Below are positions 39,993-44,301 of a stretch of 44,301 nucleotides of DNA, piece by piece. This DNA is from Acidobacteriota bacterium (lineage in GTDB: Bacteria; Acidobacteriota; Blastocatellia; Pyrinomonadales; Pyrinomonadaceae). The number at the start of each line of letters is the position of its first letter. Position 1 is the stretch's first letter. The notes under the pieces are model-generated. The model searched no databases. It was not told where the DNA came from and saw only the letters and a list, made by a program, of their open reading frames with translations. The DNA is taken from contig JAEZIT010000059.1 in NCBI GenBank assembly GCA_023436495.1, positions 1-44,301 on the forward strand. Direction: 5' to 3'. Made by a program: the position numbers and the translations under genes.

Positions 39993-40745
39993 ATGAAACT
40001 TTGCAGATTTAAGATCGACGACGCGGTATTTGACGGGGTCATCGAAAGCGATGTTATCTACGCCGTATCGGACGGTGTGCGTTCGAATCAGGCTTTGGAC
40101 CCAAGCGAGGTCACGATGCTCTCGCCGGCGGTCCCGTCGAAGATCGTGTGCGTTGGGCGGAATTACGCGGAACACGCCAAGGAGCTCGGGAACGAGGTCC
40201 CCACAGAACCGCTGCTGTTTTTGAAGGCCCCATCGGCGGTGATCGGCAGCGGTGATGCGATCGTAATTCCCTCTCAATCCGGCCAGGTCGAGCACGAAGG
40301 CGAGCTCGCTATCATTATCGGACGCACTTGCAAGGATCTCGGCGATGACGAGGACCCGCTCGGGTACGTTCACGGATATACGTGCTTAAACGACGTGACC
40401 GCGCGCGACCTGCAGCGAAAGGACGTGCAGTTCACTCGGGCTAAATCATTCGATACCTTCTGCCCGATCGGGCCGCATGTTGAAAACGAGCTCGACGTTT
40501 CGGACATTCGCGTGACAACGACGGTGAACGGCATCGTCAAACAGGACGGCCGGACGTCACAGATGGTATTCCCGATCCCATTCCTGGTGCGGTACATCTC
40601 GCGGCAAATGACGCTGAACGAAGGAGACGTCATCGCCACGGGGACGCCGTCAGGCGTTTCGAAACTAAACGCCGGCGATGTGTGCGAGGTGACGATCGAA
40701 GGCATCGGGACGCTGCGTAACGAAGTTAAGGGCGGCGGATTGTGA
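39993..40745 (+). CDS. Fumarylacetoacetate hydrolase family protein
   Basis: A 250-aa FAH-fold enzyme. VCVGRNYAEHAKELG near residues 52-66, FLKAPSAVIG near 75-84 and the metal-binding EHEGELAIIIGR near 99-110, plus TPSGVSKLNAGD near 214-225, are typical of the short FAH branch. That branch includes 5-carboxymethyl-2-hydroxymuconate isomerases, acylpyruvases and oxaloacetate decarboxylases. The precise reaction cannot be told. It starts 14 bases after the FN3 lipoprotein stop and ends 54 bases before the aldolase gene. Confidence 0.87.
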   Translation: MKLCRFKIDDAVFDGVIESDVIYAVSDGVRSNQALDPSEVTMLSPAVPSKIVCVGRNYAEHAKELGNEVPTEPLLFLKAPSAVIGSGDAIVIPSQSGQVEHEGELAIIIGRTCKDLGDDEDPLGYVHGYTCLNDVTARDLQRKDVQFTRAKSFDTFCPIGPHVENELDVSDIRVTTTVNGIVKQDGRTSQMVFPIPFLVRYISRQMTLNEGDVIATGTPSGVSKLNAGDVCEVTIEGIGTLRNEVKGGGL

Positions 40746-40799
40746 ATCGGTATCCTATAAACTAAGATTTAAGAAACGTTATTATTTGAGGACAAAACG

Positions 40800-41450
40800 A
40801 TGAAATTCTTTCTCGATACTGCAAATCTGGATGAGATCCGCGAAGCGAACGAAATGGGGCTGATCGACGGCGTGACGACCAACCCTTCGCTGGTGGCAAA
40901 GGAAGGCGACGTAGATTTTAAGGAACACCTTGCGAAGATATGCGAGATGGTCAAGGGTGACATTTCCGCCGAGGTGACAGCCCTCGATACCGAAGGAATG
41001 CTTCGCGAAGGGCGCGATTACGCGAAGGTCGCACCGAATGTCGTGATCAAATGCCCGCTGACGATGGATGGCCTGAAGGCGACGCGCATATTTCGCGAAG
41101 AAGGCACGAAGGTTAACGTGACGCTGTGTTTTTCGGCTTCACAGGCGATCCTGGCGGCAAAGGCCGGGGCGAGCTATATTTCGCCGTTTATCGGACGCCT
41201 CGACGATATTTCTCACGACGGGATGCAGCTCATCCGCGATATCGTGCAGATATATGACAACTACGGATTTTCGACCGAGGTCCTGGCAGCGTCTATCCGC
41301 CATCCGATGCATATCGTTGATTGCGCTTTGGCCGGCGCCGATGTGGCGACGCTTCCCTTTAAGGTAATTAAGCAGCTTGTGAAACACCCGCTGACGGACT
41401 TGGGCCTGGAATCTTTCCTGGCGGATTGGAACAAAAGCGGGCGGAAGTAA
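40800..41450 (+). CDS. Transaldolase-like fructose-6-phosphate aldolase (Fsa/TalC family)
   Basis: A 216-aa TIM-barrel protein. MKFFLDTANLDEIREA opens the family, GVTTNPSL follows at 24-31, and the Schiff-base lysine is Lys84 in VVIKCPLT. FSASQAILAAKAGASYISPF near 110-129 is also conserved. This short class acts either as transaldolase in the pentose phosphate route or as fructose-6-phosphate aldolase. Short transaldolases and Fsa cannot be separated safely by eye. GAGG stands about 10 bases before the ATG, a good ribosome-binding site, and a strong terminator follows. Confidence 0.9.
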   Translation: MKFFLDTANLDEIREANEMGLIDGVTTNPSLVAKEGDVDFKEHLAKICEMVKGDISAEVTALDTEGMLREGRDYAKVAPNVVIKCPLTMDGLKATRIFREEGTKVNVTLCFSASQAILAAKAGASYISPFIGRLDDISHDGMQLIRDIVQIYDNYGFSTEVLAASIRHPMHIVDCALAGADVATLPFKVIKQLVKHPLTDLGLESFLADWNKSGRK

Positions 41451-41474
41451 GCAATAACGCGCTCCTGTGATTAG

Positions 41475-41503
41475 AAGGCGGGCCGGTGGTGGCCCGCCTT
41501 TCA
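41475..41503. terminator. Strong hairpin terminator between convergent genes
   Basis: AAGGCGGGCC at 41475-41484 pairs perfectly with GGCCCGCCTT at 41491-41500 around GGTGGT. The following TTC on + and TTCT on - make it usable in both directions, for the aldolase gene and the convergent hypothetical gene. Confidence 0.88.
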
Positions 41504-41504
41504 T

Positions 41505-41882
41505 TCATGCCAATGACTGTTTAAGCTCGGTGTGCAGTATCGTGATCTCCGGTACGTTCTGAAGCGCAAACTGGTATTTGGCGACAAAATATTCGTCAGC
41601 AACCGTCATGTCCACGAGATCTGCGATCTTCTTCAGATTCGCATCCACCATTTCCTCTGAATAGCCATCATCCAGGTCGAACATCTCGTCTATTTCGACG
41701 ATAAGCGTCGAAAACTTTCGAAGCCATTCGAACCCGCTGTCGTTCAGCAGAACATTCAGAAACTGGCCGCTCGTCATCGGGCCGTTGAAGCGTTCGAAGC
41801 CCTCGCGTTCGAAATCAACGAGCGATTTATGCAGACGCAGTAAAACGTCCCGAGACGACTTTAACTGTTGCGCTTTTTCCAT
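41505..41882 (-). CDS. Conserved hypothetical all-helical protein
   Basis: A 125-aa soluble, mostly helical and acidic protein. It has LLRLHKSLVDFEREGFER near residues 14-31, a GQFLNVLLNDSGFEWLRKFS region near 39-58 and VEIDEMFD just after. I have seen similar unnamed proteins with this LHK-xLVDxER and F-x-WLR-xxS pattern but know no function. It is divergent from marR; the four palindromic operators lie between the two genes, so it may be under the same regulator. Confidence 0.75.
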   Translation of the reverse strand: MEKAQQLKSSRDVLLRLHKSLVDFEREGFERFNGPMTSGQFLNVLLNDSGFEWLRKFSTLIVEIDEMFDLDDGYSEEMVDANLKKIADLVDMTVADEYFVAKYQFALQNVPEITILHTELKQSLA

Positions 41883-41933
41883 GATCTTATTTTACTACAA
41901 CAGTGAAATTTAAGCACTTTCCATGCTTTCATA

Positions 41934-42013
41934 ATTAGCCGGCTAATGATACATTATTAGCGTGCTAATTAACACTTATTAGCTGGCTAACCATTTCATA
42001 TTAGCTTGCTAAT
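41934..42013. promoter_or_regulatory. Four palindromic operators at exact 22-bp spacing
   Basis: ATTAGCCGGCTAAT (41934-41947), ATTAGCGTGCTAAT (41956-41969), ATTAGCTGGCTAAC (41978-41991) and ATTAGCTTGCTAAT (42000-42013). The consensus is ATTAGC-NN-GCTAAT, and starts are 22 bases apart each time, about two helical turns. The spacer sequences differ, so selection is on the palindromes and their phase. They fill the gap between the divergent hypothetical gene and marR, ending 44 bases before marR, and fit binding of a dimeric MarR protein. Confidence 0.85.
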
Positions 42014-42057
42014 CGTTGCCGTAAGCACTTAATATACATTGGTTTAATTAAGCGAAT

Positions 42058-42489
42058 ATGAATTTTGACGAAAGCATAAGCTATCAATTGGCAAAAGTTT
42101 CGACTGCCCACCGGAACGCTCTGGAGCGTGCGATGTCCGCGGCCGGGCTTCACAGCGGCCAGGTGTTCGTGATGTTCGAACTGTGGAAAACGGACGGCGT
42201 GCGCCAAGTCGACCTTGCAGCCCGACTGAACGTCTCGCCGCCGACTGTAAACAAGATGCTCAAGATCCTGATCGACAAGGGGCTTGTGACACGTTCAAAG
42301 GTCGAAGGCGATTCGCGCTCGACGCGGATATTTTTGACGGACGAAGGCGCGGCGATCCGTGAGGCTGTGGAGATGCAGTGGCTTGACCTCGAGAGCGACC
42401 TGCTCTCGCCGCTGACCGAGACGGAGCGGCTGGTGCTGGGCGAACTCTTGAACAAACTGCGGCGGATCGACACGGACGAGGACGAATGA
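42058..42489 (+). CDS. MarR-family transcriptional regulator
   Basis: A 143-aa winged-helix protein. RQVDLAARLNVSPPTVNKML near residues 53-72 is the recognition helix region, and TRSKVEGDSRSTRIFLTDEG near 80-99 forms the wing and its conserved DxRSxR-type core. Flanking helices are for dimerisation. MarR proteins are mostly ligand-released repressors. The four palindromes directly upstream suggest it controls its own operon, which continues with the ABC ATPase gene overlapping its stop by 4 bases (ATGA). Confidence 0.92.
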   Translation: MNFDESISYQLAKVSTAHRNALERAMSAAGLHSGQVFVMFELWKTDGVRQVDLAARLNVSPPTVNKMLKILIDKGLVTRSKVEGDSRSTRIFLTDEGAAIREAVEMQWLDLESDLLSPLTETERLVLGELLNKLRRIDTDEDE

Positions 42490-43415
42490 ACCGTAATGTT
42501 AGAATCGACGGTATGGCAGACGCGATAGAAGCTGAATCGGTCGTAAAGGATTTCGGGAACCTCCGGGCGGTGGACAGCATTTCGTTCCGTGTGCGCCACG
42601 GCGAGACGTTCGGGATATTAGGGGAGAACGGAGCCGGCAAATCTACGACGATGCGAATGATCGCCTGCCGTTCTCCGCTGACCTCGGGCAGCCTGAAAGT
42701 AGACGGACTCGATGTGCGGACGAATGAGAGCCGCATCCGTTCGCTGATCGGAATCGTTCCGCAGGAAAACAACCTCGACCCCGACCTGAACGTGCTGGAA
42801 AATCTGCTTGTATATTCGCGGTATTTCCGGATCCCGCGGGATTCGGCAGAGGAGCGCAGCCGCGGCCTCTTACGCTTTATCGGACTGACCGAAAAGTCCC
42901 GAGCCAAGGTCGATTCCCTTTCGGGCGGTATGAAACGACGCCTGATCATTGCACGCGCTCTGCTGCACGACCCGAAAATGCTGCTTCTGGACGAGCCGAC
43001 GACCGGGCTCGACCCAAACGTCCGGCACGAAATATGGGAACGGCTGGAGGAATTGCGCCGTGAGAAGGGACTGACGATCGTACTTTCAACGCATTATATG
43101 GACGAGGCCGAGAAGCTGTGCCAACGGCTGATCGTGATGGCACGCGGCAGGATCGTCGCGGAAGGCGTACCGCGTGATCTGATCAAAGCCCATGTCAAAA
43201 CCTACGCGCTTGAGGTCCGTGAGGCGGCGGGCATGGCGATGCATTCGTCAGACGGCCAATTGTTGACGATCGCTCGCGGAAATTCGCACCTGTACTTCGC
43301 TGACAGCGCGGACAAGCTGACGCCGCTGATGGCGGCCTACGGGACGCGGCCAATGCTGCTGAGGCCGGCGAATCTCGAGGATGTTTTTCTTCAGATAGTC
43401 GAGTCAAATGAATGA
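42486..43415 (+). CDS. ABC transporter ATP-binding protein, DrrA/CcmA-like exporter type
   Basis: A 309-aa ATPase. Walker A GENGAGKST is at residues 46-54, the Q-loop in IVPQENNLDPDL near 95-106, the signature SLSGGMKRR near 143-151, Walker B LLLDEPTTGLDP near 165-176 and the switch His in STHYMDEAE near 200-208. The C-terminal region ending ANLEDVFLQIVE is typical of DrrA-type multidrug or lipid exporters. An ATG at 42513 is a second possible start. The membrane partner, normally the next gene, is not there: only a 12-residue frame follows, then uspA. Confidence 0.92.
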   Translation: MNRNVRIDGMADAIEAESVVKDFGNLRAVDSISFRVRHGETFGILGENGAGKSTTMRMIACRSPLTSGSLKVDGLDVRTNESRIRSLIGIVPQENNLDPDLNVLENLLVYSRYFRIPRDSAEERSRGLLRFIGLTEKSRAKVDSLSGGMKRRLIIARALLHDPKMLLLDEPTTGLDPNVRHEIWERLEELRREKGLTIVLSTHYMDEAEKLCQRLIVMARGRIVAEGVPRDLIKAHVKTYALEVREAAGMAMHSSDGQLLTIARGNSHLYFADSADKLTPLMAAYGTRPMLLRPANLEDVFLQIVESNE

Positions 43416-43497
43416 CCGGAAAGAGGTTTTCGATTCCGTGGTTTAGAGATAGAATAGAAATGCTGTACCAAATATTTGTTGGAGATAAAGCCTGTTT

Positions 43498-43956
43498 ATG
43501 AAGGTTCTGCTTGCAACGGACGGCACGCGCCACGGTGACGCGGCGGCCGAGATGGTCAAAGCCCTGGCTCTTCGCGACGGAGACGAGGTAAAGATAATCA
43601 GCGTCGTCGATATGGCTCTTCCGCTAGCAATCGACATGTATGGCGGATATTTGCCGGACACGACGGAGCTCGAAAAGACCGCGCGTGAGAACGCGGCAAA
43701 GGTACTCGAGAAAACAACAGCGATGGTCGAACAGCAGTTCGGCGAGGCTCAGGTTGCCGTGACGTCTGAGGTTCTATTCGGTTCTCCCGACAGCAGGATC
43801 GTCGAATCGGCCGAGCAGATGGGCGCTGACCTTATCATTGTCGGATCGCATGGATATAACCGTTGGGAACGGCTGCTGCTCGGGTCGGTCTCGGATTCGG
43901 TGGTGCATCACGCTCCGTGTTCGGTGCTGGTGGTGCGCGTGCCGGGCGATGATTAA
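43498..43956 (+). CDS. Universal stress protein (UspA family)
   Basis: A 152-aa Rossmann-like protein. KVLLATDGTRHGDAAAEMV opens the fold, and the ATP-binding motif GSHG-x9-GS (GSHGYNRWERLLLGS) is near residues 120-134, followed by APCSVLVVRV. This motif marks the ATP-binding branch of the family. Usp proteins support survival under stress or growth arrest; the partner here is unknown. The next gene starts 3 bases after the stop. Confidence 0.92.
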   Translation: MKVLLATDGTRHGDAAAEMVKALALRDGDEVKIISVVDMALPLAIDMYGGYLPDTTELEKTARENAAKVLEKTTAMVEQQFGEAQVAVTSEVLFGSPDSRIVESAEQMGADLIIVGSHGYNRWERLLLGSVSDSVVHHAPCSVLVVRVPGDD

Positions 43957-43958
43957 AT

Positions 43959-44301
43959 ATGAAGCTCGCATATGAAAAACACGGCAGCGGATTCCCGGTC
44001 GTGCTGCTGCACGCATTCCCGCTATCGCGGGCAATGTGGCGCGGGAATATCGACGCCGTGACCTCCGCCGGGTACAGCCTAATTCTGCCGGACCTGCCGG
44101 GTTTCGGCGAAAGCCGCAACTTTTCCGACATCAACACAATGGCCGACATGGCGTCGGACGTTGCCGAACTTCTGGACGATCTCAAGATCGAATCGGCAGT
44201 GATCGGCGGCCTGTCGATGGGCGGTTACACTACGTTCGAACTGCTGCGGTCGCGGTCGGAGAGATTTGCCGGGCTGATATTGTGCGACACGACCTCCGAC
44301 G
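43959..44301 (+). CDS. Alpha/beta-hydrolase, 3' truncated by the window edge
   Basis: The first 114 codons of an alpha/beta-hydrolase-fold protein. VVLLHAFPLSRAMW near residues 14-27 holds the oxyanion-hole HxF motif, LPDLPGFGES follows near 45-54, and the nucleophile elbow is GLSMGG near 85-90 with Ser87. This resembles the BioH/3-oxoadipate enol-lactonase/haloperoxidase-like group. The acid and His of the triad lie beyond the window. Substrate unknown. It starts 3 bases after uspA, so the two are probably cotranscribed. Confidence 0.88.
   Translation, partial: MKLAYEKHGSGFPVVLLHAFPLSRAMWRGNIDAVTSAGYSLILPDLPGFGESRNFSDINTMADMASDVAELLDDLKIESAVIGGLSMGGYTTFELLRSRSERFAGLILCDTTSD

Noticed and set aside
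41934..42013. The 22-bp periodic array read as a CRISPR or plasmid iteron array
   Set aside because: Repeats are 14-bp palindromes with 8-bp gaps, far too short for CRISPR, and they sit directly before a MarR gene, so operators explain them.
38560..42060. Clusters of TTAATTAA and TTAAGC between hslU and marR
   Set aside because: They fall partly in codons for Leu and Ser and in AT-rich spacers; spacing is irregular and no consistent element could be defined.
1..44301. tRNA, rRNA, insertion sequence or integrase genes
   Set aside because: No T-loop or clover-leaf pattern, rRNA sequence or transposase/integrase-like protein was found on either strand by eye.

Overview
This 44.3 kb window looks like ordinary chromosome from a diderm (LPS-bearing) bacterium of moderate GC content. 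Gram-negative traits seen directly are an O-antigen type locus, heptose-LPS genes, an LptF/LptG permease and HslUV. TTG and GTG starts are common and Shine-Dalgarno sites are often weak or absent. The HprK-like/PqqD-like/nucleotidyltransferase cassette, the single-chain LptF-LptG permease and the split heptose genes would suit Acidobacteriota (Blastocatellia-like). That taxonomic guess is inference only.

Region 1 (1-12.04 kb) is a surface-polysaccharide locus on the + strand. It holds a Wzy-like polymerase cut by the window edge, a methyltransferase, heptose activation genes (a fused nucleotidyltransferase-isomerase and a separate kinase), a GT9 heptosyltransferase, a three-enzyme UDP-N-acetyl-6-deoxy-L-hexosamine pathway, two GT4 glycosyltransferases and a polyprenyl-phosphate sugar-phosphate transferase that would start the repeat unit.

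Region 2 (12.04-14.46 kb) is the most unusual part. An HprK-like kinase is followed by a gene with its own near-consensus promoter and a strong ribosome-binding site. That gene encodes a PqqD/RRE-like domain, then an internal twin-arginine-type signal, then a short tail with six cysteines. A nucleotidyltransferase follows in the same reading frame after one stop codon. I read this as a RiPP-like modification and export cassette (HPr-rel-A type) attached to the polysaccharide locus.

Region 3 (14.44-27.7 kb) is mostly housekeeping: tsaB-rimI, a DUF465 protein, an exported beta-propeller protein, ssb, accA-dnaE on the - strand, divergent miaB, a bifunctional-nuclease family gene, parA-parB, a hemerythrin protein and an APC permease. 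Two parS-like 26-bp repeats lie 0.6 kb from parB.

Region 4 (27.7-32.2 kb) holds the methyl-cycle pair metK-ahcY. It is flanked by two long gene-poor stretches and the two genes are separated by a nested, switchable-looking hairpin. From 28.0 to 37.9 kb a 12-mer (TTATCAGACGCA) occurs six times in the same orientation, in genes and between them.

Region 5 (32.2-44.3 kb) has a - strand operon (membrane protein, 55-aa membrane protein, recO, lptF-lptG fusion), a glutamine-amidotransferase-like hydrolase, hslVU, an FN3 lipoprotein, an FAH-family enzyme, a transaldolase-like aldolase and a conserved hypothetical. It ends with a marR-ABC ATPase unit preceded by four palindromic operators at exact 22-bp spacing, a UspA protein and a truncated alpha/beta hydrolase.
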